From Chionis minor (Eukaryota > Chordata > Aves > Charadriiformes > Chionididae): a stretch of DNA of 64,000 nt. Under the pieces are notes generated by a model that worked only from the letters and a program-made list of their open reading frames with translations, was not told the DNA's origin and searched no databases. The position numbers were made by a program, and so were the translations under genes. The stretch lies in the NCBI GenBank assembly GCA_013398295.1, contig VZSF01008154.1, positions 328,683-392,682 on the forward strand, in the 5' to 3' direction. How positions within the stretch are numbered: position 1 is the first letter of the stretch; every line of letters starts with the position of its first letter. Positions 1 to 13,410 of the stretch are shown here, piece after piece.

Positions 1-3000
1 TCCGCTTACAGCCTTTTCACTAATATGACAATGAAGTTGCCTAAAGGACAGTACCACCACCAGAGTGCGAGGTAGACTCAAATACTCAAGTCCTCAGAAG
101 CAGCTTGGATCAGAGGCCACCTCAGGCTCAAAAAATATTCGGTAAGATCAGTTATTCACGCTGTGGAAAACCAAGGTTCCTTTCCTCAGATGACATCTTC
201 ACCTACCTGTCACCATTACTTGATAAAATACCAGTCCTGGTAAGCAACCGAGTGCTGGGAAGCAAAGATCTTCACTACTTGCTGAAGTAAAGAAGAAACA
301 CAGTATTGCACTTGCTGCTGAGCACCTGTGAAGCAAACCTTCCAATATATAGAAATCAAAATATGGAAGCATCCCATTATACAGTTAATCAACATAATTC
401 TGCAGCTGTAGAGCATGGCCAATTCTCAACTACCCGACACAGAGTGCGGGATCCAATCCTGCATTCTTTTTAGTAAATAAAATTTTTAGTCTTTCCCAAT
501 GCTTCCGAGTTATCGTGGAAGCAATGGCTTCTAGTTATCATGAGTAACCAGAGTCATTTTTAAATTAATCAGGCATTATGCAGCTCCTTCTCAGCTGTTT
601 AAGTCAGGCAGAGGTATATCTGAAAACAAAACTACGTCCTCCCTTTGCCCCAGTTCCAAAACTCGCCTCCTCTCCATTGACGTTAGTTGAATTTCGCATG
701 CAGAAATGGACTCATAGGTCCACAGAACCTGAATCTAACAAGCAGGGGGGTTTGCCCCAAAAAAACGATACCATGTTGCTTATAGTTATCAATATTGACT
801 ACTATTGTATTAACCCAATATTCTTTGCATTGAACAGAGAAGTAAATTGCCAAGCATCTCAAGACATCAGCAGTTTTTACAATTGCTGAAGTTTACTGGC
901 ACGTAGATGAACAGCACACCGTCAAGCTACACAATCTGCCCCGTGTTTGAGAAAACCAAGAGACACAAACAGAGCTGGAACTTGTGTCTTGAGGAATCCA
1001 GGACAGATCCTTCGGCAGATAAATTCCCCTGACACCAACTTCGCACAACTGCTGACCCATCAAAGCTGTATCCATATATTGCAGCAGACTGAATGGAAGG
1101 TTTTCCGTCCCTGCTAGGTCCATTCTGCTCAGATTTTAATACAATATTTCCCAGTGGATGAAGAGATTATAATATTAGCATGGTATAGAAAGCATAGTGA
1201 CCGAATAAGCTTAGTGTGTAGAAGTTACACACTACCATGCACAGTACATTAGTCCACGGAGGAATATGTATGTTCATAAAAGAAGCCTAACAAAAAGAAT
1301 AGGCAGGGAGAACAGAGACGGTTTTAATGGTTAGATAGTAAGTAATGTCTTTTATGTTTATCTTGTAAGTCATTCAGCAGGGAAACACCTACTGTCCAGC
1401 TGTGGGTCTAGAAAAAGTTAAATCAAATAAAGCTAAATCCTGTTCAGCAACTCACTTGTTCTCCGGTGTCCACGCTTAACTCCGTCAACCTTATTTGCAA
1501 ATGCAAACCACTACAGCGCAGTACTCTACTAGGGATTTGTATAAAAAGACCAGTTTGGAAGAAGATACAGCTTTTTTTCCCTCTCCATTCTTATTTTTCC
1601 TGCTCACCGGAACAAATTCTGCCCCTCCTCTCCCAACTAAAACCCAATTTTCAAAACAGCCCATTGCCTTTGCTTCGTTGTTGAAGTCAGAGTAGACACC
1701 ACCAGTCGTTCCTGGCACCGGGAGCTCTGGATTTGCCTGCAGAGCAGACAGAAAGCCACTCCAGCGAGACCTGCCGTCCCCATTAACCACTTTTACAGTT
1801 GTAATATTTTTTCACCGTCTCCTCGTAGCCCCTTCGCATTCCAATGCGCCTGTGTGAGGTTACTAATGAGGAAGTGGGTATCTAATAAATTCCAACCTTT
1901 TCCAGAAATACGGTACTAGGAATAAAATGTATTATACTCAGAGAAGGCCAAGAAATAGCTTCCTATGCCCCTGAATAATAGAAATCCAGGGTACCTGGGT
2001 CCTTTGTTTGGACACACACCAGATACGAAACTGCATCACTTGGACAGGATGACTATTTTGAGTTGACTGCAGAGAGATTCTTTTATCGTATCTTAACCGC
2101 AAGACACGATAAACATCTCCCAGTTAGGAGATCTGGCAGATTTTGCCATTCAGCTTGTGTTCACAGAAGTTTTTTGGTTCTCTAACGTTGAAAAACCATC
2201 AGGATGATCACTAAGAGACTCCAGGCAGATTCTCTTGTAAAGTCGTGTGTTGAACACCCCACCAGTTGACTCCGTTTTAAAAAAAGGAAAAAAAAGTTAA
2301 ATAAATACCACATCTCTCAGCATTTTAGCAAGTGCTGTAGGAATTGCCCCAGTTCAGGATGACCAACGAGAAAAAAAACAGGGCTGTTAACAGCAGAGCC
2401 AGAGCCAAGAAAAGAAAGGAAGGGCAATGGCTGTTCCGCTGCCTGGCTCCATGGAAAGCTAGGAAGAATACGTGCCATAAACCCCGTAAGTGTCCTTTAT
2501 CAAAAGCTGGAAGACTAAAAGACAGGGCAGCATTTCCCAGCTGCACAGCACAACAGGTGGCCACCTCGTTACCCACCAATGGCACATAAACACATTTTGT
2601 TCCGTTACAATATAGATATACACACACAGAGAGGTCTGATTGCTGAGTCTTTAGTGTCTCAAAAAAGCAGAGGAGAACACCTACCTCTCATTTCAGGCAG
2701 TACAAAGGCTCAGTTGAGCACTGGGGAAATCAGCGTGAAGGCAGTTGGTAGTTCCACCGGCACCTCCACAATCGTGGTTTTAAAAGGCAAGGCAAAATTA
2801 CCAGAGAACAGCGAGACGCTGAAACCTTAGAGGATTTTGAGCTAGTTTTGAGAATCCCTGACCTTAGCATGTTTGGCATTTACCTACATGAACTGCACAG
2901 CCTCGGTATAACATTTCAAGTCCTTTACTGAGAGCTCAAACTTAGCGCATATGGCTCGACAGACAAAAATATAACGTAACAGACATCAGGGGGAAAAAAC

Positions 3001-4900
3001 CCAGCATCTACGCTTCGAGAAGCAATGAGGCAGGTTGCTCGAGATGCTGATGATGCAGCTCATAGAACAACGCCTGGTTTGCTGAGATGACCTCTGAGAG
3101 CTTCCAAAGGCATAATACACAATTTGATTACTACTCCCATAAAAATTAAAGGGATTTTGTATTCCTCAGCAGCAGAGTCTCTGCTGGCTTCTGATAGAAA
3201 GCTATAATGAAGGAATAATAATGCACTGCAGATGATCATTAAGACAGACAGGGCACGACATGTTTCCAAGAGAAAGCCTCTAGTTATGGTTCGGAGACCT
3301 GATAACATGTCAAATGTAATAAACCAAATTGCACGAAACAAATCACTCTAATTTCATCTTTTTTCTATCATTACATCTGTTCCCCCACAATGTATCCTCA
3401 TGTAGTCCATGAGACATAAATCTATACGGGACTAATTCGTATTAATTTTACGCTTACCAAATACACGAGGTATTCGGTAAGCGTTGCACCAGCTCTAACG
3501 TTTTTGCTTGGTGTATAGAACTAGTGCATAAATAATTACTAGCGATTTGCACGTAGATTTTATCAGTTCCAAATCACTGCTGAAGAAAAACCCCAGGAAT
3601 GCAAAAGTTGTACTCTACTCTATTTTCCTTGCAGTTGTCTCTCTGCTGTGCCACCAATCCAAAGCAAGGACTAAAGGGGAAAAGCTACCTTAAGTAGGGG
3701 GCATTTCACCCCACTGAAAGAAGGAGCTTTGCAGAGGGAATGCTGACTCTTCAAAGCCTGAAGCGAGTCCTTTAGGACCAAGTTCTTCACACTCTCAGGC
3801 CTCCACCTCAGCATCCCCACGCTGGGGAAGGTAAACGTCAAGACCAAGTGCAAGTAATTTCTCTTTTAAAAGGCTAAAACGATGTTGTGGCATTCTCTGG
3901 GGATTTAAATGACCTTTTTGTCCCCACAACAGCATTTACTCACTGATAATAAGGAGAACTCTGCCATCACTACCTTCTACACGTTGATATGTACGTGTTT
4001 CTGTTCGGAAGGACCTCTGAGCTACTAAAACTACAGCAAGCTTCAGGAGAAGGAGGGGTAAAAAAAAAAGTTTATTTGTTTTCTTGCTTAGCTGCCACGC
4101 ATTCATACCCCATCTTTCAAAATACTTCTGGCTTCAAATGCCAATCAGAATAATCAAGCGCAGTCACAGTTTTAGTTGGACAGATTTCTTCCAATCTGAA
4201 ATATTCCCAAACTCCCGCTCGCTAAATCAGCTTCAGGTGAGGCTTTGGTTTTCCATGACATTTCTATGTCAGTAAAATCCCAGTGGAGAGAAAAGAGTCA
4301 GGAAGAACAGCAGAAAAAGATGATCAAGTCGTTACACGCAGTCAGTAGTGGCAAGTCTATAAAAAGGCAAAGCCAGTCAGAATTTTTCAGCTGAGAATCT
4401 TGTCAGAGAATATTTAATTGGTGTCCGGTACAACTCAAAGTCTAGGGAAGGAGAAAAGCCAAAAACCCAGTAGCATCCGTCATCTTCTCAGAAGCAGGAA
4501 ATTCAGAGTGAAACCTCAGTTCTGCCTTCCTGAGATGAGAAATTGAGTCTATCTTTGCATATCCCAGACACACTCTCTAATCAAAAGGGTCTCTCTTCCT
4601 CTTTCTGCTCTTCTGTCAAAAATATGAAGCAGTATAACTTCTATTCTAATGGAAATAATTAGGAAACCCTGGGGTTTTGGGGGTTTTTTGCGGGACAGAA
4701 TTATTTTCCTTTAACCTTATTTTCCTTTAACCAGCCTTTCTGAAGATTCTTCCACATAACTTCGCATTACCACCCCTGATAGGTATTGACTGGAATTACT
4801 CCACATAAGCATTGCTCTCCCATCAGCCTACGCTGTTCTGATGGATTTCACAGACTGCCGCATTTGACCACAAGCATTCGACGAAATTATAATCAATTAT
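1..4900. other. AT-rich unique sequence, no gene recognised
   Basis: No recognisable coding exon, RNA gene or interspersed repeat is visible. Open frames are short and overlap on both strands. The most protein-like is a minus-strand frame at 3060-3341 (93 codons, ATG start) with two hydrophobic stretches, but it matches nothing I know and has no CpG-rich promoter beside it. Short homopolymer runs occur, such as A-rich sequence near 2279-2297. The stretch is compatible with intron or intergenic DNA. Confidence 0.6.
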
Positions 4901-4909
4901 CAGCAATTT

Positions 4910-4923
4910 AAAAAAAAAAAAAA
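4910..4923. repeat. poly-A tract (14 A)
   Basis: An uninterrupted run of 14 A sits just before the CpG-rich patch that starts near 5030. There is no LINE tail next to it. Confidence 0.85.
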
Positions 4924-5029
4924 TCAGTCGGACAACTACTGCAAACAAAGTATAGCAGGGTGTGCTTTGAAGCTTATGTGTGGGCGTCAGCAGCAGCAGC
5001 TCAGGAATTTTGTTAGCAGCATATTTACA

Positions 5030-5640
5030 GACGCCGCTTCCCAAGGCACGGTAAGCCCTCGCATACCTCCCCAACCAGCTGGCTGGCAAGAGGTCGGGCG
5101 CCGCTTTAGCTTTGTCGTGACACCACCTCTCCGAAACCAGATGCGACACCATCTATCAGCTTTACGATCGGCATACAAAAACCACCCTCCAGAGAGCAAC
5201 AGCCAAATGAACGCCGCCTCAACTGACCTCAGGCAAAGCCTCAGGGGCAGAAAGACATTAAGCAATACTTACATATTCCATTCATCGTATTATTCTTCCT
5301 GCTACTTTTTTAGCATACGGTAAATAATTTTAGCCAACTAGCTAAAACCACATTCTTCCGTCTTCTCTGCGACGACGCAGTGAGGACCTCCTGCCAGTCT
5401 AGATGTCATTTGATGGCAGAGGAGGATTAAACCCCCCCGTGGAAGGATGGCAAGTGACGTTCAAGACTCATTGCCCACAGCTACTTCCCACTGGTGAACG
5501 GTGGAGCGTGCGTTACCTTAAAATAAGCTGCGAGATGCTCGCGGAGCACGGCAAATGCTTTACCTGCACGCTCAACAGCGTCAACCGCAAACCCGAGAGG
5601 CAGGAGGACTACCACAGCTTGCCATTTGGTTGACCGGTAT
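5030..5640. promoter_or_regulatory. CpG-rich patch, possible regulatory element
   Basis: I count roughly 30 CpG dinucleotides in about 600 bp, mainly in two clusters (5030-5240 and 5360-5635), while the flanks have very few. CpG retention in a vertebrate suggests an unmethylated element or a constrained exon. A 76-codon plus-strand frame (5403-5633) and a plus-strand donor-like site (GGCACG then GTAAGC, near 5050) lie inside it, but no protein family is recognisable. It could be an enhancer, a minor CpG island or an unrecognised exon. Confidence 0.35.
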
Positions 5641-8600
5641 GGGTTACACAGATAAAAAGTTAGAGAATAATATTCAATTTCCCATTAGATGCTGATGTCG
5701 CATAAGGATAGTGTGAAGACTAAGCGCAAGCTTGCTGATTTTTACTTCTTGCAATCATTCGCTTAACAGAAGAAGGTTTAATATCATTATATTAAAAAAA
5801 ACAAATTCTCATTAAACAAGCACTCAAATGAATCATTCATGCATTCCTCTTCAAAGTGAAATACCTTTTGCAACATGCTGGCCATTTAAAAGTCAATTCT
5901 TCATGTCCCCTTCAGTTACTTACCTAAAAAAAAGGAAAAAAACATTTATTTTCCATGTTTACAAATCTATCATGAATACATACCTTGCCCTCCACTGCCT
6001 CCCCAGTCAGTTTTCAGTACTTATAAATTAGTTAAGACTATTAGGGCAATGGGTTTTGGTTATATTATTAGTTTAGATGACATGTTTCCATTTCTGCTTC
6101 AGCTAAGCACTCAGAAATTGAATTTAAGAATTTTTTTTCATATTATTGCTTTTTTCCTCCCCAGAAAATGATTTCCAAACAAAAGCTACTCAATGCCTTC
6201 AACCACTTGTTTTCCACATTCTGTGTATTCACTCGGGCGAAAAAGTCATTATTGCAGTCGCAGTAATGGAGATATAAAACATTCAGCAAAAAGTACTCCA
6301 GTGTGGTCTTTAGTACATAAATTCATGCAACGTGAACCACTATCACCAAGAAAACACCTTTTGAACAGCCAGAGCAGAGGACAGCAAACCCTGAGACTCT
6401 GGTTGCCAGGCCAGTTCTATGAACTCGGGTGCAGCTTTCCCCCACCTATCTCCATCGGATCCATATTTTAACCACTTCCTTTTCAGTTCTGGCTTTGGTC
6501 TCTCGTGGCTTTGGAGATGGAACGCTGGTGTCTAACAGTAGGTACCGCTGCCCATCTGAGGAACCAGCTACCGACGCAAAAGTAGAAAAAAAGCTTGCTC
6601 TCAACAACGTTTGCCTCTTCACTCACTCGCTACTCAATTCCATCCTCTTTCCCGGCCCTCTCTTTTCCTCCCAAGCCATCAGAACCATTTCAGAAGTCGA
6701 TGCTCTTCTCTTGCTTCTACCACGCTTCCTTTTAGGAAAGAACGGCTGCATTCAAGGCTTTTCCCATCCAAACTTCACATTCTTAATGATAACCGCGTCA
6801 AGATCCAGAAACAGCCAAACTTTGTAATTCTCAGGTGATTAAGTTGAATTTATCACAAGGGATTGGACCTGTATTTCATGTCTGTCCAAATGATAAAATA
6901 AATAAATCCATTCCGCAGCCCTGTCATTCTCTACACTGTAAACAGTTTTGGTCACTTACTTTAACTACTGTCCTAAAGCACTTTTAGAAATGACGACAAA
7001 TTAAAGCACAGCTTCTAGAAAGTACTTGGCAACACTAGCAAGCAATATATTTAGCGATGATGACGACAAAGACAGACTGACCAGTGCACACCATTTGCCA
7101 AGCAGCAGCCCCACTGGGCTCCTGCCGCCACCAGGCTGGTTTGCAGACTCATACACCGGGTTTTGGGCTGAAGGGACTTGAATTTCTTTTTTAACTTTTT
7201 GCTTGCTTCTTTGCTCTATGAGGATCACGTCTTTCAGGGGTTTTTTTGCTTACGGGAGAACGACTAAAAACATATCAGAAAACCAAAGCCCGAAACAGTC
7301 ATGTAAGCATAGCAATTAGTTTTATCGACTCGTAGGTGAATCCCCACAAAGCAATGACTACTGGCACTTCCAAATAAAAGTTTCACCTGGAAAGCACTGG
7401 AGCAACAGCGCATATAAGCCCCCAAAAGCGGTAACAGAACTACACCCTCCAGTCAGCAGCAGCGAGAGCAGCGTAGGCATGACAAGCTCACAGTTCTCTT
7501 CCACAGAAACACAGTTTTCCATCATACACGGCACCTGTTTTCAACAAACCAGCCCTGAAAAAACAGGGAGGCGGGGGCTGAGAAGCTCCACGAGGTCCTG
7601 GCCTCCCCCTTCTCCCCCAGGAGCGCTTGCCCAGAGGCCGAGCATCCGGATGGGAAGAGTCTCCAGCACAGCCCAGAACTATCCTGCAAAACTCAAACGG
7701 ATCTCGACTCTCGTTTCCCCCGTTAACGCGTTATCTGTCACTCTTTATGATTTAATTGCATTTATTATGACTTCTTTTCTACACTCAAACCAAAAAATCA
7801 TTTTAAAAGTTTACAGTATCGCCTATAAAAGGTATCATTATCTTAGATGATGATGTCCTAAAACTACCCCAAAAATATATCCTTACAGGCACCGATTCTG
7901 AAAAGAAAAATATTTCATATTGCATCCATACCACCACTTTTGCCACGTGCCGGCTTTTCAGACGTGTCCTTAACTAATACCAGAAGTTGAAAATGATCAG
8001 AAATGCAGGTGAAACCCATAACTAAATAGCTTCCACATTCGATCAAAAACTCATCTGAATTTCTTTAAGTCATAACCCCATACTTGCCAGCATTACGCTT
8101 GCCCAAGCTTTCTGAAAAATTTCAGACGGAAATTGCACTTTTCCTCACATAATGTGCTCACACTGAACAGACCGTACAGGCTCAACATTAATTCCGCCCG
8201 TACTCAACTAACTTTATTTTAGACTGAATTTTTAAATCGTTGCCAAATTCAGACATCTACTGCACAAGTTCTGCTGCTTCCACCTCCTGTCAGCCTACTC
8301 TGAGATGCCTCTGAACACTTCTTTTTTTTCTCCCTGGCAGAACTCTTATTATCATCTTCTTTCAAAGCAGAAAATTTTGGTCCGCTAGTCCATATGCACG
8401 CACAGGTTTAGTCTTTTTCAAGAGAAATGCAACTGCCAGCTACAATTCTTACTTCTCCAGCGTATAAGCCCATTTCAGAGTTTATAACATTATTGTGCTT
8501 AACTACAGGATGTTAACCGGATTTAAGATCTACTACTACATATTTTTGTCCTTAAAATATTTATTACTGCCATCTTTTCCTACCATTGTTTGCAACGATG

Positions 8601-11600
8601 AGCCCCGTACCCGTTCCACAGGTAATTTTGAGTGATGACGATAAAAAACTTGAGGGACTTTCTCCCCCCCGGCAGTGCCGCCTTTGCGGTTTAAAAAGTT
8701 GAGAGAGCCCCATGCAAAAAATACACATTAACCTTTAAATACTACAGCTAAAGCTTATTTCTGTGGAAAAATATCTTTGTCCTTTGCCATTTGGCAACCG
8801 TCACACTCATTCAGTCGCCTGGGGCTTAAACCAGAAGAGCCAAAATCAAGACAAGCGCCCCTTGTTGTGCATTAAAAGTAATCATCAAGGCGGCACATTC
8901 TTTGTCAGGTCTAGCTGTGGATCACAAGCATTCCACTGGGATGAGGTGGACATTTCTCTTTTATCAGTGAAAAGTAGTGACCAAGTGAAACAACCATCCG
9001 ACAGACTCCAAATGAGGTGACTCATCTGGAGATGATGAAGCCCATACCATTTCTTTCATGTCATGTCCTTCATTTCCCACCTTAGCAGTGCAAGGCACCC
9101 AAGACGGCGCTGACTCCGGAATTGTTTAGTTTAGACACAGGACATAAGTCGGTAGACTTCGTTTGGCATCTCAACCGCCTCCTTCAGGGAACACCAAGCA
9201 ACCGTCAAGGTGAAGGCACTCTTGCTGCTCCTAGGTTCTTCTCTCTCAGCTATTCCCAGGCTTTGCAATTGTCACTGCTTCTAGCCAACAGCAACATCAC
9301 AAGAGCTTAACTTGCAAAGGTAACCCAATTCTACGCGCTTAAGCGTATGATTAAAAGGGATAGAGACATGATTTGAACTTCTACTTGTTCAAGCAAGCGG
9401 TTAACCACGTGCTTGAGCAAAATTCTGAAACCTTCTTGCATGCATTACCCTGCAGAAGAGCTACCTCTCAGCAACTCAGCTGATGCCAAAGCGTGCAGTA
9501 GATCTCCACAGATTTGTTTCAAGAACAGTTAAGAAGTCTTGAAGTCTTCCTTCCCATCTTGAGAACGGTTGGGTTTTTTCCAAAATAAACAAATAAAAAA
9601 TTTAAAAAAGAAGATTTCTTTGGTCCTGGGTTACTTTTCGTATCCAAACCAGGCAAATACAGGTTTCGTACTTAGATCAGGCTGCAGGCTCAAGGTTGGG
9701 GGACAACGTTGAGGATCCTGCTCCCAATCCAGTAAAACAAGCATTTGAGCTTTCTGATGCCAACACACCAGGCGAGAATCCTTCCTGATCACCAAGCTCC
9801 GAGTTATTCTGGACAAGCATCTCAGTTTCTTCGGTGGATCTGCTCAACTTTGTATAGTTAAATATTTATTGGGTCAGGGAGAGAGGATGCATAACGTGGG
9901 CCATAAAGCAGCGAAGAAATCGGCGTAATTGATGAGCCATTAAAAACTACATTACTGTTTCCTTAGACATTTGAAGTGAACCTTGCAGTGCTGGTAAAAG
10001 ACCTTAAAATGACTAGTCTGCAAGTTTGGCTTCATCATTTGTATAAAGAGCTGATTGTCTTTTCATATTCCCTCCTCCCCCTTTCTCAATACCATACCAG
10101 CACATCGCTAACAACAGGACTATCAGAAGTGTCACTGGACACGATACGTATGGGTTTTTTCTTCTCCAATATTAGTTTTTAAGAGAAATAGGATATCCGC
10201 TGTAGAAAAAGAAATAATGACCACATTAGGAGCAGGTGTCACGACAACAAACAGCCTACCAAAACAACAGCCTACCACCTTTGTCCATGAGACTCTAAGC
10301 CGCACCTTCCTCCAATTTTAGAGGAGGATAAAGACGCAAGAGTTACTATGAATCAGGGAGGAAATCAGTATAACAGCCTAAATATTGAGCTTCTTGCAAA
10401 ATAGGATTAGTGCTGATGGATGAAGCTGTCTCTCCTGTCTAACAATTAGACGTGATCCTCCAAAAACTCTCCCCGGAATTGTATTAACTAGCAATTACAG
10501 AGGTAAATATAGCTAGGAGATTGAAATCATATTTCTCATACCGCTGCGGTGGACTTGAAGCAAAAATAGTTTCATCCGAGCCTGCGTACTGCCCTCCGCT
10601 CTGTGAAACATTGACAAATCCTTCCTTCAGGATTCACATCCACCAAATTAGATCAATACGAAGCTGCCTTCCCTTCCAATCCCTCATTCCAGGAGCCAGC
10701 GGTGGCTGGAAGTACTACCCTCTTCCAGTGATTAACTGCTCGGGCTCATCCCACGTCCACCAAGTCATTGTGCTCTTTGGTTTCCACACCAGCTTCTCGC
10801 ACCTGCGTAGAGCACCTTATGCAAGAAGCAAACGCTGTGGTCTTTCTTGTTCCATCTTTTAAATTAAAACGTAGTTTAAAAAACACATTTTTCCAACCTA
10901 GTAGCTTTTATCCTTCACTGTAACATACATTGTGTTTAAAAATCCTATTCTGAACTAATCTTTTAAGAAATTCGCTATTATTTTTTTCCTCCCTCTTTTC
11001 TGCAATGCTTTATCCGTTTTCCCTTACTGTTTTTTTTATCCTGATACCTGCAACTCGCTGAGGAAGTAGCCTGAGAAAAGCTGTATTAAATCAGATTTTT
11101 TTTTAATTCCTCCAGTGCTAAACATCTCACTCAGCACAACCATAATGCTCACCTCAGCATTCCCGTGTGGAAGGAGAGTAAACGGAAGAAGATACTTATC
11201 ACTCTTATCTGTCGGAATAATTTTGTTTCTCCTGTATAAAGGAGGTAAAAATTGTTTTACCTTGGAAAACAAAGCTCTATAGAGAGAGGGAGAGAGAGGG
11301 AAAGAAACAGAACTATGTTCTCCACAGGGGTTTGGTGGGGTTTTTTTGGGTTGGGTTTTTTTTTTTTCAGATTCACAGATTCTTTGTAAAAACCCACACG
11401 TGTGTGGAAGTTCCTAAAACATATTGGAAATAGTCTTAAGCTACTAGATATCACCTGGCATGCCTGCATCTCTCCAGGTACGTTTCTATAAGCTGGGTCT
11501 CTGTGCTTAAAAGCTTTCTCCATACGGCCACCAGGACAGAGAGAGGACAGGGAGAAGGAAGCACTCAGTCTAGAACATTTTCCTGCTTTCGGAGACGGGT

Positions 11601-12609
11601 GTCACGATCTAGACACCAAGAAAGCCTGGAAAAGGAAACTTAGGACGGAGGTACCCAGGCAAGAGAGTGAAGACAGCACAGAAGGAGCTCTATGTGGGTG
11701 GGAGGCATGAGGAAAGAGGTCAAGAAAACCCAAGATTCCTTTACACTTATTTTTCTCCAAAGCCGCATGGAGAACTAATATCCAGCACAGGCTTCCCAAG
11801 AAGGGAAGAAGAGACAGTAGGTGCCAGGGAAAGAGGGGGCCAGCAGGAACGGGCAGGGTGTGGGATTGGCCATGGAGAACCTTGCAGAGCGCCCAGGAGT
11901 TCACGCATTTGCCGCACTCAGACTTCATTGCCCTCTCCCCTCCGGCTTGGTTGGTCTCGCTATTGCCCCTTCCACACAGAAAAGGCACCAAAAAGCACAT
12001 ATCAAACCACAAAACTGAAGCCTCAAACGTTTTTGTCTCTCTTAGGAGTATTCTGATTTTGAAAGACAATAAAACGCAAGCTGTGGGAGAAAACTAAATC
12101 AAGAGAAAAATAATTATGCAGTGGAGAAAGGGGTTGGGGTTTTTTTTCCTCCCCCCACCAACAGGAGCCATTCTGGTATACTGACTTCTCAAAGATGCTG
12201 CAGCCTCATATGAGCTCAAGCTTGGAACTGGGAACGGGGTTTTAACGCCTTTAGACCAAGTTACATCACAGCACTGTTAGTTCAGCAAGTCGACATCTGT
12301 ACTCCTGCTCTAATCTTGGATTTGTAGATAGCTGCACGGGTTGACCGGAAAGGTAAGAAGCATGAAAGAAAACTGCAGGTCTACACTCGTGACAGTAATC
12401 TCAGGAGTTATGCCTCAGGAAGCTGCGTGAATCCTATCAAATCACTACAGCCACATCAAGCAGAACTTGGAGCAACTACAGAAATCATAAACTCCCTAAG
12501 ATCATCTTACTTTTAAGTCCAGTGAGGTGCACTTGACTCATTCTAAAGAGCCATCAACGCAGAACAAGTTATAAACCAAAACGGCCTACCAGAACACAAA
12601 GTAATTTTC
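5641..12609. other. AT-rich unique sequence, no gene recognised
   Basis: No exon, RNA gene or LINE fragment is identified. The longest open frame is on the minus strand at 11602-12069 (155 codons). It is rich in Leu, Cys and Trp, has competing frames on the opposite strand and matches no family I know. A GA-rich run (11278-11305) and a T run (11356-11367) are the only notable low-complexity tracts. Confidence 0.6.
11278..11305. repeat. GA-rich microsatellite
   Basis: Short imperfect (GA)n/(GGGA)n purine run on the plus strand, followed about 50 bp later by a T12 tract. Confidence 0.7.
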
Positions 12610-13410
12610 ATAGAATCACAGAATCACTTGGGTTGGAAGAGACCTTCAAGATCATCAAGTCCAACCATAAACCTACACTGCCAAAACCACCCCTAACCCA
12701 TGTCCCTCAGCACCACGTCTGCCCGGCTTTGAAATACCTCCAGGGACGGCGATTCCACCACCTCCCTGGGCAGCCTCTTCCAATGCTGGAGAACCCTTTC
12801 GGTAAAGAAGTTTTTCCTAATATCCAACCTAAACCTCCCCTGGCACAACTTGAGGCCATTTCCTCTTGTCCTGTCGCTTGTTCCTTGGGAGAAGAGATTG
12901 ACCCCACCTGGCTATAACCTCCTTGCAGGGAGCTGTAGAGAGTGAGAAGGTCTCCCCTCAACCTTCTCTTCTCCAGGCTGAACAATCCCAACTCCCTCAG
13001 CCGCTCCCCACGAGACTTGTTCTCCAGACCCCTCACCAGCTCCGTTGCCCTTCTCTGGACACGCTCCAGCACCTCAATGTCTCTCCTACACTGCGGTGCC
13101 CGAAACTGAACACGGCACTCGAGCTGCGGCCTCACCAGTGCTGAGCGCAGGGGCACGATCCCTTCCCTGCTCCTGCTCGCCACGCTTGTCTTGATACAAG
13201 CCAAGATGCCATTGGCCTTCTTGGCCACCCGGGCACACGCTGGCTCGCGTTCAGCCGACTGGCCACCGGGACCCCCAGATCCTTTTCCCCCAGGCAGTTT
13301 CCAGCCGCTCCCCCCCCAAGCCTGTAGCGCTGCCTGGGGTTGGTGTGACCCAAGTGCAGGACCCGGCACTTGGCCTTGTTGAACCTCATCCCGTTGGCCT
13401 TGTTACACAT
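12610..13410 (-). mobile_element. CR1 LINE, 5'-truncated, 3' part of ORF2 plus 3' UTR
   Basis: The plus strand reads as the reverse complement of a CR1 3' end. It opens with the inverted terminal motif (TAGAATCACAGAATCAC) and continues through the conserved 3' segment into ORF2. Minus-strand translation gives typical CR1 reverse-transcriptase C-terminal blocks: [12 protein letters not shown] and EKDLGVPV in one frame (near 13250-13400), then [31 protein letters not shown] and [16 protein letters not shown] in another (near 12950-13200). At least one frameshift, near 13210-13250, separates the two frames. A second is likely near 12910, where the frame leaves the usual CR1 reading. The endonuclease and most of the polymerase are missing, as expected from incomplete target-primed reverse transcription. 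The copy is dead. A long plus-strand frame across 12633-12917 is only its antisense shadow. The 5' limit is approximate. Confidence 0.95.

Noticed and set aside
3060..3341. 93-codon minus-strand frame with two hydrophobic stretches, like a small membrane protein.
   Set aside because: No family match, no promoter-like sequence, and AT-rich DNA often encodes hydrophobic chance frames.
5260..5280. Minus-strand GTAAGTATT donor-like site at the end of the 92-codon frame near 5.0-5.27 kb.
   Set aside because: No acceptor with a pyrimidine tract lies at a sensible distance, and isolated donor matches are frequent.
11602..12069. 155-codon minus-strand frame.
   Set aside because: Opposite-strand frames of 129 and 79 codons overlap it, composition is biased to Leu, Cys and Trp, and no splice or family evidence exists.
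12633..12917. A 94-codon plus-strand frame whose start recurs almost unchanged at 30348-30563.
   Set aside because: Both frames are antisense to CR1 3' ends. Their similarity comes from the repeat, not from a conserved protein.
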